From NCBI GenBank assembly GCA_963205255.1, contig CAUJIK010000048.1:1-34157 (forward strand): a stretch of 34,157 nt of DNA, given 5' to 3'. The position numbers were made by a program, and so were the translations under genes. Under the pieces are notes generated by a model that saw only the letters and a program-made list of their open reading frames with translations, ran no database searches and was not told where the DNA came from. Positions 1-11,258 of the stretch are shown here, in pieces (position 1 is the first letter of the stretch; each line of letters starts with the position of its first letter). This DNA is from Pseudomonadota bacterium. Its GTDB lineage: Bacteria > Pseudomonadota > Gammaproteobacteria > Steroidobacterales > Steroidobacteraceae.

Positions 1-1480
1 GGTGTTCGATGGAGCCCCGCATCATGTCGAGCAGCGGCGCCGGCCAGACGCCCAGCAGGATCACTGCCAGCGCCAAGATGCCCAGGATGAAGAATTCACG
101 GCCGTTGAGGTCCTTCATGGCGGCCACTTCCTGGTTGGCGACCGCGCCGAAGATCACGCGCTTGACCAGCCACAGCGTGTAGGCCGCGCTGAGGATCAGC
201 GTCATCGAAGCAAGGGCCGCGAACCAGAAGTTGGCCTTGAAGGCCGACAGGATCACGAGGAACTCGCCGATGAAGCCCGAGGTGCCCGGCAGGCCGGAAT
301 TGGCCATCGCGAACAGCACCATAAAGGCGCCGAACACCGGCATGGTGTTGATCACACCGCCATAGGCGCTGATCTCGCGGCTGTGCACGCGGTCGTACAT
401 GACACCGATGCAGAAGAACAGCGCGCCGGAGATCAGGCCGTGCGACACCATCTGCACCATGGCGCCGTCCAGACCCATGCCGGCGCCGACCGCGCTGCCG
501 GTGTTGGCGACGATCTTCCATGCCAGCACCGCGCCCAGGGTCACGAAACCCATGTGCGCCACCGACGAATAGGCGATCAGCTTCTTCATGTCGCTCTGGA
601 TCATCGCGACGAAGCCGATGTAGACCACCGCGATCAGCGACAGCCAGATGATGAGATCATCGAAATAGCGGGCCGCGTCCGGCGCGATGGGCAGCGAGAA
701 GCGCAGCAGGCCATAACCGCCGAACTTCAGCAGGATGGCGGCCAGGATCACCGAGCCGCCGGTGGGCGCCTCGACGTGGGCGTCCGGCAACCAGGTGTGC
801 ACCGGCCACATCGGCACCTTCACGGCGAAGGCCGCCAGCAGCGCGAGGAATATCCAGCGCTGCTCGGTGAGCGTCAGCGGCAGCGCCTGCAGCGCCGAGA
901 TCGAGTAGTCATGCGACTGCAGGTACATGTAGACCAGCGCGACCAGCATGAACACCGAACCGAGGAAGGTGTACAGGAAGAACTTGATGGTGGCGTAGAT
1001 GCGCCGCGGGCCGCCCCAGATGCCGATGATGAGGAACATCGGGATCAGCATGGCTTCCCAGAAGAAGTAGAACAGCAGCGCGTCCATCGCGGCGAAGGTG
1101 CCGACCATGAGCCCTTCGAGGATCAGCACCGCGGCGTAGTACTGCGAGACGCGCTTGCTGACCGAGCCGCTCGCCGCGACGATCACCGGCACGGTCATGA
1201 AGGTGGTCAGCAGGATCAGCGGCAGCGAGATGCCGTCCACACCGAGGTAGTAGTCGGAATTGAACGCCGGGATCCACGGCAGACGCTGCACGAACTGGAA
1301 CTCGGCGGTGCTGCCGTCGAAGCCCCAGTACAGCGGCACCGACAGCAGCAGCGCCACCAGCGAAGTGCCCAGCGCCACAGCGCGCGCCGCGGCCTGCCGC
1401 TGCTCACCGAGCGCGAGGACCAGCAAGCCGCCGGCGATCGGCACCCATATCAACAGCGACAACAGCGAATTGCTCAGCAT
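1..1480 (-). CDS. nuoM: NADH-quinone oxidoreductase subunit M (3' end cut by window edge)
   Basis: This is an antiporter-like membrane subunit of respiratory complex I, proposed to carry one of the proton channels. The ATG is at 1480-1478 and 493 codons are readable without a stop to the left edge. The family is about 500 residues long, so only a few codons are missing. Visible signatures are LGVDGISLPL, the conserved channel glutamate in FFWEAMLIP (about E142), the lysine of AVKVPMWP (about K221) followed by HTWLPDAHVEAPTGG, and YSSVAHMGF. Hydrophobic segments run throughout, as expected for 14 membrane helices. It follows nuoL by 9 bp. nuoN should follow outside the window. Confidence 0.96.
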   Translation of the reverse strand, partial: MLSNSLLSLLIWVPIAGGLLVLALGEQRQAAARAVALGTSLVALLLSVPLYWGFDGSTAEFQFVQRLPWIPAFNSDYYLGVDGISLPLILLTTFMTVPVIVAASGSVSKRVSQYYAAVLILEGLMVGTFAAMDALLFYFFWEAMLIPMFLIIGIWGGPRRIYATIKFFLYTFLGSVFMLVALVYMYLQSHDYSISALQALPLTLTEQRWIFLALLAAFAVKVPMWPVHTWLPDAHVEAPTGGSVILAAILLKFGGYGLLRFSLPIAPDAARYFDDLIIWLSLIAVVYIGFVAMIQSDMKKLIAYSSVAHMGFVTLGAVLAWKIVANTGSAVGAGMGLDGAMVQMVSHGLISGALFFCIGVMYDRVHSREISAYGGVINTMPVFGAFMVLFAMANSGLPGTSGFIGEFLVILSAFKANFWFAALASMTLILSAAYTLWLVKRVIFGAVANQEVAAMKDLNGREFFILGILALAVILLGVWPAPLLDMMRGSIEH

Positions 1481-1489
1481 GTTCGGACC

Positions 1490-3514
1490 CTAGCCCACCC
1501 GGATCAGGAACCAGCCCAGCAGCAACGCCAGACCGATGACCATCCAGAACGCATATGTGTAGAGGAAACCTGTCTGCACGCGCCGCGCGATGCTGGCGAC
1601 CCAGCCCACGGCGAGCGCCGAACCATTGACCAGCGCGCCGTCGATGATGACGCGGTCGCCGACCCGCCAGAACAGCTGGCCGATGCCGCGCGAAAGGCGC
1701 GCGATGACGTTCTCGTTGAACCAGTCGAAGTAATACTTGTTCTCGAGCACGCGCACCAGCGGCTTCAGATGCGCCGCAATGGCGGCCGGCAGGGCCGGCC
1801 GCTTCAGGTACAGGAACCAGGCCGCCACCACGCCGGCCAGCGCCAGCCAGAACGGCGGCGTCGCGAAGGCATGCAGACCCATCTGCATGGCGTGCGCGGC
1901 ATGCTCGGCCACATGATGCATGGCCGGATGCTTCTCGTGATCGATGAAGATCGCGCCGTCGAAGAACGAGCCGGCCAGCATCGGACCGATGCCGATGAAA
2001 CCGATGATGACCGACGGAATGGCCAGCAGCACCAGCGGCAGCCACACCACCCACGGGCTCTCGTGCGGCACATGCACATGCGCATGGCCATGTGAATCCA
2101 CATGATCGTGCTCGCCCGGGAACGGCTTGTGGCGGAAGCGCTCCTCGCCGTGGAACACCAGGAAGTACATGCGGAAGCTGTAGAAGGCCGTGACGAACAC
2201 GCCGGCCAGCACCGCGAAGGTGGCGTAGCCCGCTCCCCAGATGGGGCTGTTCTCCACCGCCAGGATGATGCTGTCCTTGGAATAGAAGCCGGAGAAGAAC
2301 GGCGTGCCGATCAGCGCCAGCGAACCCACCAGCGAGGTGATCCAGGTGATGGGCATGTACTTGCGCAGGCCGCCCATGTTGCGGATGTCCTGGTCATGGT
2401 GCATGCCGATGATCACCGAGCCCGCGGCCAGGAACAGCAGCGCCTTGAAGAAGGCATGCGTCATCAGGTGGAACACGCCGGCCGAATAGGCCGACACGCC
2501 CAGCGCCACCGTCATGTAACCCAGCTGCGACAGCGTGGAATACGCCACCACGCGCTTGATGTCGTTCTGGATGATGCCGAGGAAACCCATGAACAGCGCC
2601 GTGGTCGCGCCGATCACCAGCACGAAGGACAGCGCGGCGTCCGAACCCTCGAACAGCGGCGACATGCGCGCCACCATGAAAATGCCGGCGGTGACCATGG
2701 TGGCCGCGTGGATCAGCGCCGAGATCGGCGTCGGACCTTCCATCGAATCCGGCAGCCACACATGCAGCGGCACCTGCGCCGATTTGCCCATGGCACCGAT
2801 GAACAGCAGGATGCAGATCACCGTCAGCGCATTCCAGGCATGCCCGCCGAACAGCGTGAACTGGTCGGAGGCGATGCGGTCCACGGACGCGAAGGCATCG
2901 GTGTATTGCAGCGAGCCGGTGAAATACACGATGCCTGCGATGCCCAGCAGGAAACCCATGTCGCCGATGCGGTTGACCAGGAAGGCCTTCATGTTGGCGA
3001 AGATCGCGGTGGGGCGGGTGTACCAGAAACCGATCAGCAGGTAGGAGACCAGGCCCACCGCTTCCCAGCCGAAGAACAGCTGCAGGAAGTTGTTGGACAT
3101 CACCAGCATCAACATCGCGAAGGTGAACAGGCTGATGTAGCTGAAGAAGCGCTGGTAGCCCGGGTCCTCGTGCATATAGCCGATGGTGTAGACGTGCACG
3201 CACAGCGACACGAAGGTGACCACCACCATCATCATCACGGTGAGCGAATCGACCAGGAAGCCGATCTGGATAGGAATGCCGTCGCTGACCAGCCAGGTGT
3301 ACACGGCCTGGTTGAACACCGGCGCGTGATCCACCACCACCTGCCAGAACACGATGCCCGACAGCAGGCAGGCCAGCGCCACGCCCGCGATGGTCACGCC
3401 GGCCGCCGCGGCCCGGCCGATGAAGCGGCCGGCAAGGCCCGCCACGAGGGAGGCCACCAGCGGCAGCAGCGGAATGGCCAGCAGCAGGGTGGGATTGAGT
3501 GCGTTTTGGTTCAT
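1490..3514 (-). CDS. nuoL: NADH-quinone oxidoreductase subunit L
   Basis: This is the distal antiporter-like membrane subunit of complex I, with the long lateral helix at its C-terminus. The chosen ATG (MNQNALNPT) gives 674 residues; an upstream in-frame extension is only the shadow of nuoK. Family marks are the glutamate in FFGWEAVGLVSYLL, the lysine in GAMGKSAQVPLHVWLPD, then MEGPTPISALIHAATMV and a second lysine-bearing segment, HAFFKALLFLAAG. Residues about 462-484 form a loop with eight histidines just before ESPWVV, which makes the protein longer than the 613-residue E. coli NuoL. Its start lies 8 bp after nuoK and its end 9 bp before nuoM. Confidence 0.97.
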   Translation of the reverse strand: MNQNALNPTLLLAIPLLPLVASLVAGLAGRFIGRAAAAGVTIAGVALACLLSGIVFWQVVVDHAPVFNQAVYTWLVSDGIPIQIGFLVDSLTVMMMVVVTFVSLCVHVYTIGYMHEDPGYQRFFSYISLFTFAMLMLVMSNNFLQLFFGWEAVGLVSYLLIGFWYTRPTAIFANMKAFLVNRIGDMGFLLGIAGIVYFTGSLQYTDAFASVDRIASDQFTLFGGHAWNALTVICILLFIGAMGKSAQVPLHVWLPDSMEGPTPISALIHAATMVTAGIFMVARMSPLFEGSDAALSFVLVIGATTALFMGFLGIIQNDIKRVVAYSTLSQLGYMTVALGVSAYSAGVFHLMTHAFFKALLFLAAGSVIIGMHHDQDIRNMGGLRKYMPITWITSLVGSLALIGTPFFSGFYSKDSIILAVENSPIWGAGYATFAVLAGVFVTAFYSFRMYFLVFHGEERFRHKPFPGEHDHVDSHGHAHVHVPHESPWVVWLPLVLLAIPSVIIGFIGIGPMLAGSFFDGAIFIDHEKHPAMHHVAEHAAHAMQMGLHAFATPPFWLALAGVVAAWFLYLKRPALPAAIAAHLKPLVRVLENKYYFDWFNENVIARLSRGIGQLFWRVGDRVIIDGALVNGSALAVGWVASIARRVQTGFLYTYAFWMVIGLALLLGWFLIRVG

Positions 3515-3522
3515 TGTCCAGC

Positions 3523-3828
3523 TCAACCCTTCAACGTGCTGATGTCGGCCACGCCGATACCGCGCCGCAGGCGGAACAGGCAGACGAGGATGGCAAGGCC
3601 GATGGCCGCCTCCGCCGCCGCCACCGTCAGCACGAAGAACACGAACACCTGGCCGTCGATGTTGCCCAGGTAGCGCGAGAAGGCGACGAAATTGAAGTTG
3701 GCCGCCAGCAGCAGCAGCTCGATGCACATCAGCAGCAGGATGATGTTCTTGCGGTTGATGAATATGCCGGCCACCGCCAGCGCGAACAGCAGGCCCGACA
3801 GCACCAGCATCTGTTGCAGCGTAATCAT
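3523..3828 (-). CDS. nuoK: NADH-quinone oxidoreductase subunit K
   Basis: This is a small membrane subunit of complex I (101 residues, the normal size) with three hydrophobic helices. The two conserved membrane glutamates of the family are present in [15 protein letters not shown] and [15 protein letters not shown]. They belong to the proton path next to NuoJ and NuoN. The ATG overlaps the nuoJ stop by 4 bp, the usual sign of translational coupling. The start is fixed by this overlap and by the family N-terminus (MITLQQML). Confidence 0.97.
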   Translation of the reverse strand: MITLQQMLVLSGLLFALAVAGIFINRKNIILLLMCIELLLLAANFNFVAFSRYLGNIDGQVFVFFVLTVAAAEAAIGLAILVCLFRLRRGIGVADISTLKG

Positions 3829-4433
3829 TCGCGCCTCTCCGCCTCGACCTTCAGCACACGCACCCGATCCTCGCGGCGGGTCGCCACCTGTTTGGCCACG
3901 TCCTGGACCTTGAGGCCCTGGCGATGGCGCATCGTCAGCACGATGGCGGCAATGATCGCGACCAGCAGCAGCATGGCGGCGAGCTCAAAGGGATACACAT
4001 ACTTGGTGTAGAGCACGGCGCCCAGCTCGGCGGTGTTGCTGAGCGTGGGGTCCGACGGCGGGATGCCCGCCTTGAGCTCGATGGTGGGTGAAAGCCCGCG
4101 GGTGGCCACCACCCCGACGATCTCCAGCACCAGGACCAGGGCCGTGATGCCGCCGATCCAGGCGTATCGGGTGAACCCCGCGCGCAATTCCTCGATGTCG
4201 ATGTCCAGCATCATCACCACGAACAGGAACAGCACCATCACCGCGCCCACGTAGACCAGCACCAGCACGATGGCGAGGAACTCGGCTTCGATCAGCAGCC
4301 AGATGGCGGCGCTGGTGAAGAACGTGAGCACCAGGCACAGCGCGCTGTGCACCGGGTTGCGCAGCAGGATCACGCCGGCGGCCGTCGCGAGCAGCACCAG
4401 CGAGAAGGTGTAGAACAGCAGCTGGACGAACAT
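3825..4433 (-). CDS. nuoJ: NADH-quinone oxidoreductase subunit J
   Basis: This is a membrane subunit of complex I that packs against NuoA and NuoK near the quinone-site end of the membrane arm. The 202 residues contain five hydrophobic segments. The N-terminal part ([15 protein letters not shown], then [14 protein letters not shown]) and the segment [28 protein letters not shown] are typical of the family and include the helix known for its pi-bulge. The tail after about residue 165 is charged and probably cytoplasmic ([20 protein letters not shown]). It overlaps nuoK by 4 bp and lies 23 bp after nuoI. Confidence 0.96.
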   Translation of the reverse strand: MFVQLLFYTFSLVLLATAAGVILLRNPVHSALCLVLTFFTSAAIWLLIEAEFLAIVLVLVYVGAVMVLFLFVVMMLDIDIEELRAGFTRYAWIGGITALVLVLEIVGVVATRGLSPTIELKAGIPPSDPTLSNTAELGAVLYTKYVYPFELAAMLLLVAIIAAIVLTMRHRQGLKVQDVAKQVATRREDRVRVLKVEAERRE

Positions 4434-4456
4434 TTCTCCCCTCTTCCCCGGTCCGC

Positions 4457-4942
4457 CTAGCGGTAGCGGGCGTCCGCGGCCTTGTCCGCGTTGATCATGG
4501 CCTCGTAGCGCTCGCCCACGGCCAGCAGCTTGTCCTTGGACATGATGTTCTCCCCGCGATGCTCCATGTGGTATTCATGGATGCGGGTCTCGACGATCGC
4601 GTCCACCGGGCAGGCTTCCTCGCAGAAGCCGCAGTAGATGCACTTGAACAGGTCGATGTCATAGCGCGTGGTGCGGCGCGTGCCGTCGGCGCTGACATCC
4701 GAATCGATGGTGATCGCCGCCGCCGGGCACACCGCCTCGCACAGCTTGCAGGCGATGCAGCGTTCCTCGCCGTTTGGATAGCGGCGCAGCGCATGCAGGC
4801 CGCGGAAGCGCGACGACTGCGGCGCCTTCTCTTCCGGGTAGTTGACGGTAACCTTGCGGCGCCACAGGGCGCGCCAGGTCACGGACATGCCGCGCAGCAT
4901 GTCCGTCAGCAGGAAAGTCTTGATGATGTCGCCGACGGCCAT
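4457..4942 (-). CDS. nuoI: NADH-quinone oxidoreductase subunit I (two 4Fe-4S clusters)
   Basis: This is the ferredoxin-like subunit linking the electron wire of the peripheral arm to the terminal cluster of NuoB. The 161 residues carry two complete 4Fe-4S motifs, [12 protein letters not shown] and [12 protein letters not shown] (clusters N6a and N6b). The reading frame is open further upstream, but the extension lies over nuoH. The ATG at 4942-4940 ([12 protein letters not shown]) is preferred because it matches the family N-terminus and has GGAG about 8 nt upstream, inside the nuoH tail. It starts 2 bp after the nuoH stop. Confidence 0.97.
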   Translation of the reverse strand: MAVGDIIKTFLLTDMLRGMSVTWRALWRRKVTVNYPEEKAPQSSRFRGLHALRRYPNGEERCIACKLCEAVCPAAAITIDSDVSADGTRRTTRYDIDLFKCIYCGFCEEACPVDAIVETRIHEYHMEHRGENIMSKDKLLAVGERYEAMINADKAADARYR

Positions 4943-4944
4943 GT

Positions 4945-6012
4945 TCAGGCGCTCCAGGGTCCGATCTTGTAGTACACCATCAGCCCCTCGACGACGATCC
5001 ACACGATCGTCACGGGGATGAGGATCTTCCAGCCCAGCCGCATGATCTGGTCGTAGCGATAGCGCGGAAAAGTCGCGCGCAGCCACAGGACCATGCACAG
5101 GAACAGGAAGGTCTTGATCACCAGCCACAGCGTGTGCGGCTGTCCAAGGAAGGTGTCACCGATGACGGGGATGCCCTGGAAGGGGCTGAGCCAGCCGCCC
5201 AGGAAGAACACGGCCGTCAGCGCGGCAATCAGGATCATGTTCGCGTATTCGGCGAGGAAGAACAGCGCGAAGGCGATGCCCGAATATTCCACGTGGAAGC
5301 CGGCCACGATCTCCGACTCGCCCTCGGCCACGTCGAAGGGCGCGCGGTTGGTCTCGGCGACGCCGGAGATGAAATAGACGACGAACAGCGGGAACAGCCA
5401 CAGCAGGTTCCAGGTGAGCACACTGCCCGCCTGGCGCTCGACGATGGTGCCGAGGTTCAGGCTGCCCGAAGCCATCAGCACGCCCACCAGGGCAAAGCCC
5501 ATGGCGATTTCATAGGCCACCATCTGCGCTGCCGAGCGCATGGCGCCGAGGAAGGCGTACTTGGAGTTCGAGGCCCAGCCGGCGAGGATCACGCCGTACA
5601 CACCCACCGAGGTGAGCGAGAGGATATAGAGCAGCCCGGCGTCGACATCGGCGATGGCGAACCCCGGCGCGATGGGCATCACCGCCCAGGTCGCAAAGGC
5701 CGGGATCAGCGCGATGGCCGGCGCGATGCGGAACAGCACCTTGTTCGAGCGCGACGGGATCACCACTTCCTTGATCAGGAGCTTGATCACGTCGGCGAAG
5801 GGCTGCCCCATGCCCGGCAGGAAGCCGAAGATGCGCACCCGGTTCGGACCCTTGCGGTACTGCATCCAGCCGATGAGCTTGCGCTCCCACAGCGTCAGAT
5901 ACGCCACCGACAGGATCACGACCACGGTGACCACCACGATGATGCTGGTGGACACGACGATGGAACGCACCAGGTCAGGCAACGCAGCCCACCATCCGGT
6001 TATGGCGCTCAT
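4945..6012 (-). CDS. nuoH: NADH-quinone oxidoreductase subunit H
   Basis: This membrane subunit forms the quinone-binding cavity at the junction with the peripheral arm. At 355 residues it is slightly longer than E. coli NuoH (325). Conserved landmarks are [14 protein letters not shown] and [13 protein letters not shown] near the N-terminus, [19 protein letters not shown], then [19 protein letters not shown] and [17 protein letters not shown]. The last two carry the acidic residues thought to couple quinone chemistry to proton movement. The ATG overlaps the nuoG stop by 4 bp, and nuoI follows 2 bp downstream. Confidence 0.97.
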   Translation of the reverse strand: MSAITGWWAALPDLVRSIVVSTSIIVVVTVVVILSVAYLTLWERKLIGWMQYRKGPNRVRIFGFLPGMGQPFADVIKLLIKEVVIPSRSNKVLFRIAPAIALIPAFATWAVMPIAPGFAIADVDAGLLYILSLTSVGVYGVILAGWASNSKYAFLGAMRSAAQMVAYEIAMGFALVGVLMASGSLNLGTIVERQAGSVLTWNLLWLFPLFVVYFISGVAETNRAPFDVAEGESEIVAGFHVEYSGIAFALFFLAEYANMILIAALTAVFFLGGWLSPFQGIPVIGDTFLGQPHTLWLVIKTFLFLCMVLWLRATFPRYRYDQIMRLGWKILIPVTIVWIVVEGLMVYYKIGPWSA

Positions 6013-8177
6013 TGCTGCACTCCTGAATAAACCACGCGCGCGGCACGCCCCTCACGGGTGCGCTGCAGGGCGCCGGCGCGCCGCAGGATGCCGTCGATCT
6101 GGTAGGCCGGCAGATCCACCACCGCGGCATCGGGCGCGGCGACAACCGCGGGCTGCGCGCTGGCAGGCGCAGGCGCGCCAGCCGATTGCGCGATCCTCGC
6201 CTTCAGCGCATCGCGCACTTCCTCGGAGGACATCTGCTCGAAGCCTGCGAGGCCCAGCAGGTTGCCGAGTACGCGCAGCACCTTCCAGCCCGGCCGCGCC
6301 TGCCCGACAGGCTGCGCGGCGCCGCTGAAGCTCTGCCACAGACCTTCGAGGTTCACGTAGGTCCCGGAGGTTTCGGCGAAGGTGCCGATGGGCAGCAGCA
6401 CATGGGCCACGCGCCGCATCTCTTCCGTCACGTACGGCGTCGCGGCCACGACGAAAGTGGAACCCTGCACCGCCCCCAGCGCGCCCGCCTGAAGCGAATC
6501 GGCCCAGGGCTCGACATCCCACAGCAGATAGGCATCCATCGGCGCGGAGAGCATCTGCGCGGCATTGCGCCCCACCGTGCGGGCCGAATCACCGCCAGCC
6601 ACGCGGTGCGGCACACAGCCGGCAAGCCAGGCGCCCGCCGCGTTGCCGCCCTCGGCCAGCACGCCGATCTGGGCGCCCGTGGCGGAGGCCAGCGCCGCCG
6701 CCGCCGCGCGCAGCGCCGCGTACTGCGGATGGCGCTGCGCCAGCGCGCCGAGCCAGATGGCCTTGCGGCTGGTATCACGCAGCCGCTGCACCAGCGCCTG
6801 ATGCTGTTCGGTGACCTCGGCCACCGGACCTGCCGCGGGCGTGACGCCGGCGGCCATCAGCAGCGCATTGAGTTCGGCGAGCTGCGCGGCCGGCGGACCG
6901 ATGAACTCGCCCGCCACCGGGAACAGCACATCGAAATGCGCCGGATTGAGGTACCAGATGCTGCCGCCGGCGAGCGCGGCCTTGCGCACACGATGCGCCA
7001 GCACGGGCAGCTCGCGGCGCAGATGCGAACCGACGATGAGCAGCGTTTCGAGCTGGTCCACCTCGGCGATGCCGCCGCCCAGCGAGGGCAGCGCCGGATC
7101 GAGCGCGTCACCGCTGAAATCGCCCTGGCGCAGCCGGTGATCGATGTTGGCCGTGCCCAGGCTGCGCGCAAGCTGCGCCAGCAGCGTGTATTCCTCGAGG
7201 GTGCTCGACGGGCCAGCCAGCACGCCGAGCCGATCGGCCGGCGCCGACTTCAGGCCATCGGCCGCTGCCTGCAGCGCCGTCTGCCAGTCGGTTTCCTTCC
7301 ACTGGCCGTCGCGCGTGCGCACCATGGGGGCCGCGAGGCGCTCGGCGCTGTAGATGCCTTCGTAGCTGAAGCGGTCGCGGTCGGCGATCCAGCATTCATT
7401 GATGGCTTCATTCTGGCGCGGCACCACGCGCATCAGCTTGCCGCGCAGCACATGGCCGTAGAGATTGGTGCCCAGACCATCGTGCGGCGACACCAGCGGC
7501 ACCTGGGTCATTTCCCAGGCGCGCGCGCGGTAGCGGAACGGCTTGCTGTTCAGCGCGCCCACCGGGCACAGGTCGATGATGTTGCCGGAGAGCTCGTGGT
7601 TGACGCTCTTCTCGACATAGGTGCCGATCTGGTTGTTCTCGCCACGGTTCATCGTGCCGAGCTCCTGCACGCCGGCCACATCCTGGCCGAAGCGCACGCA
7701 GCGCGTGCAGTGGATGCAGCGCGTCATGTCGGTGGAGATCAGCGGACCGATGTTCTTGTCCTTGACCACGCGCTTGCGCTCGTGGAAGCGCGACACGTCG
7801 CGGCCATAGCCCATGGCCAGATCCTGCAGCTCGCACTCGCCGCCCTGATCGCAGATCGGGCAGTCCAGCGGATGGTTGATGAGCAGGAACTCCATCACCG
7901 ACTTCTGCGCCGCGATGGCCTTGGCCGAACGGGTGTGGATCACCATGCCTTCGGCCACGGGCGTGGCGCAGGCCGGCAGCGGCTTGGGCGCCTTCTCCAC
8001 TTCGACCAGGCACATGCGGCAGTTGGCCGCCACCGGCAGCTTCTCGTGGTAGCAGAAACGCGGCACATAGACATCGTGCGCGTCGGTGACGCGGATGATC
8101 ATGTCGCCCTTGCGCGCCGTCATCGGCACGCCGTCGACGATGACGTTGACGGTATCGGTGGGCGCGGGCGCGTTCAT
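6009..8177 (-). CDS. nuoG: NADH-quinone oxidoreductase subunit G
   Basis: This is the large iron-sulfur subunit of the peripheral arm (722 residues). In order it shows a 2Fe-2S ferredoxin domain ([16 protein letters not shown] plus a later Cys in LPACATP), the His/Cys 4Fe-4S motif [14 protein letters not shown], and a third cluster motif CIHCTRC with a distant CPVGAL. A molybdopterin-oxidoreductase-like region without evident catalytic function follows. The extra N7 cluster motif found in E. coli NuoG (CxxCxxxC) is absent; the equivalent stretch reads [13 protein letters not shown]. The ATG ([11 protein letters not shown]) overlaps the nuoF stop by 4 bp. The C-terminal 80 residues are Ala/Pro-rich. 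Confidence 0.97.
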   Translation of the reverse strand: MNAPAPTDTVNVIVDGVPMTARKGDMIIRVTDAHDVYVPRFCYHEKLPVAANCRMCLVEVEKAPKPLPACATPVAEGMVIHTRSAKAIAAQKSVMEFLLINHPLDCPICDQGGECELQDLAMGYGRDVSRFHERKRVVKDKNIGPLISTDMTRCIHCTRCVRFGQDVAGVQELGTMNRGENNQIGTYVEKSVNHELSGNIIDLCPVGALNSKPFRYRARAWEMTQVPLVSPHDGLGTNLYGHVLRGKLMRVVPRQNEAINECWIADRDRFSYEGIYSAERLAAPMVRTRDGQWKETDWQTALQAAADGLKSAPADRLGVLAGPSSTLEEYTLLAQLARSLGTANIDHRLRQGDFSGDALDPALPSLGGGIAEVDQLETLLIVGSHLRRELPVLAHRVRKAALAGGSIWYLNPAHFDVLFPVAGEFIGPPAAQLAELNALLMAAGVTPAAGPVAEVTEQHQALVQRLRDTSRKAIWLGALAQRHPQYAALRAAAAALASATGAQIGVLAEGGNAAGAWLAGCVPHRVAGGDSARTVGRNAAQMLSAPMDAYLLWDVEPWADSLQAGALGAVQGSTFVVAATPYVTEEMRRVAHVLLPIGTFAETSGTYVNLEGLWQSFSGAAQPVGQARPGWKVLRVLGNLLGLAGFEQMSSEEVRDALKARIAQSAGAPAPASAQPAVVAAPDAAVVDLPAYQIDGILRRAGALQRTREGRAARVVYSGVQQ

Positions 8178-9493
8178 GCGGCCTCCCGCGTGCTGCCGAC
8201 GATGCTGCGGCCGCCGTGATCCACCATGTACTCGAACTCGTGGCGATAGTGCTTCACGAAGCTCTGCACCGGCCACGCCGCGGCATCACCGAGCGCGCAG
8301 ATGGTGTGGCCTTCGATCTTGTTGGCCACCTGCACCAGCATGTCGATGTCCTCGCGCCGGCCCTGCCCGGCCAGGATGCGCTTGAGCAAGCGGTTGAGCC
8401 AGCCCGTGCCTTCGCGGCAGGGCGTGCACTGGCCGCAGCTCTCGGACATGTAGAAGCGCGACAGGCGCTCCAGCACTTTCACCATGCAGGTGGTCTCGTC
8501 CATCACGATGACGGCCGCGGAACCGACGGCACTGCCGGCGGCCTTCACGGAGTCATAGTCCATGTTGGTCTTCATCATGATGTCGCCCGGCACCACCGGC
8601 ACCGACGAACCGCCAGGGATCACGGCCTTGATGCGCCGCCCGCCCTTGATGCCGCCGGCCAGTTCCAGCAGATCGGCGAACGGAATGCCCAGCGGCACTT
8701 CGAAATTGCCCGGCTTCGCCACATGGCCCGACACCGAGAAGATCACCGTGCCACCCGAGTTGGGCGGCCCCAGGGCCGCGAACCACTCCGCGCCCTTGCG
8801 CAGGATGGTCGGCACCGAGGCATAGCTCTGGGTGTTGTTGATGGTGGTGGGCTTGCCGTAGAGGCCGAAGTTGGCCGGGAACGGCGGCTTGAAGCGCGGC
8901 TTGCCCTGCTTGCCTTCGAGCGATTCCAGCAGCGCCGTCTCTTCACCGCAGATGTAGGCGCCGGCGCCCACCGCGCAGTAGATGTCGACGTCGATGCCCG
9001 AACCGCGGATGTTCTTGCCCAGCAGGCCCGCCGCGTAGGCTTCCTTCAGCGCGGCCTCGAAACGCGGCACGGGTTCGCCCAGGAACTCGCCGCGGATGTA
9101 GTTGTAGCCCACCGTCGCGCCCATGGCGTAGCAGCCGATGGCCAGGCCCTCGACCAGCTGGTGCGGGTTGTAGCGCAGGATGTCGCGGTCATGGCAGGTG
9201 CCAGGCTCGGATTCGTCCGAGTTGCACACCGCATATTTCTGGATGGGCGCGTTGCGCGGCATGAAGCTCCACTTCACGCCGGTGGGGAAACCCGCGCCGC
9301 CGCGGCCGCGCAGCCCCGAAGCCTTCACCGTATCGATGATGGTCTCGCGCGGAGTCTGCTCCGCGAGGATTTTCTCCCAGGCGTCGTAGCCACCGACCTT
9401 GCGGTAGTTCTCGAGCTTCCAGGATTCCGGGTGCTTCAAGGCCTCGAAGCACACCAGGTTCATCTTGTCGTCCCACTTGCCCATGCGTGTCAC
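8174..9493 (-). CDS. nuoF: NADH-quinone oxidoreductase subunit F (NADH and FMN binding)
   Basis: NADH is oxidised here through FMN, and electrons pass to a 4Fe-4S cluster (N3). Seen are the FMN-loop [16 protein letters not shown], the nucleotide-binding region [19 protein letters not shown], and the cluster motif [15 protein letters not shown] with its fourth Cys in [13 protein letters not shown]. The start given is a GTG that overlaps the nuoE stop as GTGA, in keeping with the other junctions of the operon. An in-frame ATG at 9484-9482 (MGKWDDKMN) is an equally acceptable start, since neither has a clear ribosome-binding site. Length is 439 or 436 residues. Confidence 0.96.
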   Translation of the reverse strand: MTRMGKWDDKMNLVCFEALKHPESWKLENYRKVGGYDAWEKILAEQTPRETIIDTVKASGLRGRGGAGFPTGVKWSFMPRNAPIQKYAVCNSDESEPGTCHDRDILRYNPHQLVEGLAIGCYAMGATVGYNYIRGEFLGEPVPRFEAALKEAYAAGLLGKNIRGSGIDVDIYCAVGAGAYICGEETALLESLEGKQGKPRFKPPFPANFGLYGKPTTINNTQSYASVPTILRKGAEWFAALGPPNSGGTVIFSVSGHVAKPGNFEVPLGIPFADLLELAGGIKGGRRIKAVIPGGSSVPVVPGDIMMKTNMDYDSVKAAGSAVGSAAVIVMDETTCMVKVLERLSRFYMSESCGQCTPCREGTGWLNRLLKRILAGQGRREDIDMLVQVANKIEGHTICALGDAAAWPVQSFVKHYRHEFEYMVDHGGRSIVGSTREAA

Positions 9494-9996
9494 TTCAGCT
9501 TGTCGAGCACTTCATCGACCTTCGCGGGCGTGAGGTACTCATGATAGACGTGATCCACCATCATCATCGGCGCGCCGGTGCAGGCCGCCAGACACTCCTC
9601 CTCGCACTTGAGGAAGATGCGGCCATCGGCCGTGCTCTCGCCGGTCTTGATGCCCAGCTTCTTCTCGGCGTAGGCGACGATGTCCTCGGCGCCGTTCAAC
9701 ATGCAGGAGATGTTGGTGCAGATGCTCACATGATGCCGGCCGCAGGGATGCGTCTCGAACATCGAATAGAACGTCGCCACTTCGCAAACCTGGATCGGCG
9801 GCAGGTTGAGGTATTCCGCCACGGCATCCATCAGCTCGGGAGTGAGGAAGCCATTGTTCTGCTCCTGCGCGAAACGCAGCGCCGACAGCACCGCCGAACG
9901 CTGCTTTCCTTCGGGAAAGCGTGCCACCCACTCGTCGATCTCGTGGCGCGTGTGCTCGCTGAGCAACGCAGCCTTGCCTGTTGGCGCCGCACTCAT
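9490..9996 (-). CDS. nuoE: NADH-quinone oxidoreductase subunit E (2Fe-2S)
   Basis: This is a thioredoxin-fold 2Fe-2S subunit that sits beside NuoF and holds cluster N1a. The 168 residues include the family signature [18 protein letters not shown]. The four cluster ligands are CTNISC (C-x4-C) and, about 40 residues later, EECLAAC (C-x3-C). The ATG overlaps the nuoD stop by 4 bp. Length is close to the 166 residues of E. coli NuoE. Confidence 0.96.
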   Translation of the reverse strand: MSAAPTGKAALLSEHTRHEIDEWVARFPEGKQRSAVLSALRFAQEQNNGFLTPELMDAVAEYLNLPPIQVCEVATFYSMFETHPCGRHHVSICTNISCMLNGAEDIVAYAEKKLGIKTGESTADGRIFLKCEEECLAACTGAPMMMVDHVYHEYLTPAKVDEVLDKLK

Positions 9997-11258
9997 CGGT
10001 CGACCTCACCAAATACGATGTCCTGGGTGCCGATCACGGCCACCACGTCCGCCAGCATGTGTCCCTCGACCATCTCGGGCAGGGACGCCAGATGCGCAAA
10101 GCCCGGAGCGCGGCACTTGAGCCGGTAAGGCTTGTTGGCGCCATCGGAAACCAGCCAGATGCCGAACTCGCCCTTCGGCGCCTCGACGGCGGCATAGGTT
10201 TCGCCGGCCGGCACGCTGTAGCCTTCCGTGAACAGCTTGAAGTGATGGATGAGGGATTCCATGTCTTCCTTCATCTCCGTGCGGCGCGGCGGACGCAGCT
10301 TGTAGTCGTCCACGATCACCGGATTCGTGTCCGAACCGGGATTGGCGCGCAGCCACGCTATGCACTGCTGGATGATGCGGTTCGACTGCCGCATTTCCTC
10401 GATGCGCACCAGGTAGCGGTCGTAGCAATCGCCGTTCACGCCCACCGGAATGTCGAAATCCAGGTCGGCATAGACTTCGTAGGGCTGCTTCTTGCGCAGA
10501 TCCCAGGCGATGCCGGAGCCGCGGATCATGGGGCCGCTGAAACCCAGCTGCATGGCGCGCTCCGGGCTGACCACGCCGATGTTCACCGTGCGCTGCTTCC
10601 AGATGCGGTTGTCGGTGAGCAGGGTTTCGTATTCGTCCACGCAGGCCGGGAAACGGCGCGTGAAATCCTCGATGAAATCCAGCATCGAACCCGAGCGCGC
10701 CTCGTTGAGGCGGTCGGCTTCCTTCTTCGAGCGCCAGCGCGAGGCCTGGTACCTGGGCATCGAATCCGGCAGATCGCGATAGACGCCGCCCGGACGATAG
10801 TACGTGGCGTGCATGCGCGCACCCGAGACCGCCTCGTAGCAGTCCATCAGGTCTTCGCGCTCGCGGAAGCAGTAAAGGAAGACGCTCATCGCGCCGATGT
10901 CGAGGCCATGCGCGCCGAGCCACATCAGGTGGTTCAGGATGCGGGTGATCTCGTCGAACATCACGCGGATGTACTGCGCGCGCACCGGCACCGTGACGCC
11001 GAGCATGCGCTCGATGGCCATCACGTAGGCGTGCTCGTTGCACATCATCGACACGTAGTCGAGACGGTCCATGTAACCGATCGACTGGTTGAAAGGCTTG
11101 GCCTCGGCCAGCTTCTCGGTGCCCCGGTGCAGCAGGCCCACGTGCGGATCGGCCTTGAGGATGGTCTCGCCATCCATCTCCAGCACCAGGCGCAGCACGC
11201 CGTGGGCAGCCGGATGCTGCGGACCGAAGTTCAGCGTGAAATTGCGGATCTCAGCCAC
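9993..11258 (-). CDS. nuoD: NADH-quinone oxidoreductase subunit D
   Basis: This 49-kDa-type subunit forms the quinone-reduction site together with NuoB. It is related to the large subunit of NiFe hydrogenases but lacks the metal-binding cysteines. The 421 residues begin with the diagnostic [14 protein letters not shown], whose histidine lies at the quinone site. They continue with [21 protein letters not shown] and a C-terminal IVFGEVDR. It is separate from nuoC, unlike the nuoCD fusion of E. coli. The start overlaps the nuoC end by 8 bp. Confidence 0.97.
   Translation of the reverse strand: MAEIRNFTLNFGPQHPAAHGVLRLVLEMDGETILKADPHVGLLHRGTEKLAEAKPFNQSIGYMDRLDYVSMMCNEHAYVMAIERMLGVTVPVRAQYIRVMFDEITRILNHLMWLGAHGLDIGAMSVFLYCFREREDLMDCYEAVSGARMHATYYRPGGVYRDLPDSMPRYQASRWRSKKEADRLNEARSGSMLDFIEDFTRRFPACVDEYETLLTDNRIWKQRTVNIGVVSPERAMQLGFSGPMIRGSGIAWDLRKKQPYEVYADLDFDIPVGVNGDCYDRYLVRIEEMRQSNRIIQQCIAWLRANPGSDTNPVIVDDYKLRPPRRTEMKEDMESLIHHFKLFTEGYSVPAGETYAAVEAPKGEFGIWLVSDGANKPYRLKCRAPGFAHLASLPEMVEGHMLADVVAVIGTQDIVFGEVDR

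Noticed and set aside
6009-8177. Missing N7 cluster motif in NuoG as a defect
   Set aside because: Many NuoG proteins and the mitochondrial homologue lack N7; all other cluster motifs are intact.
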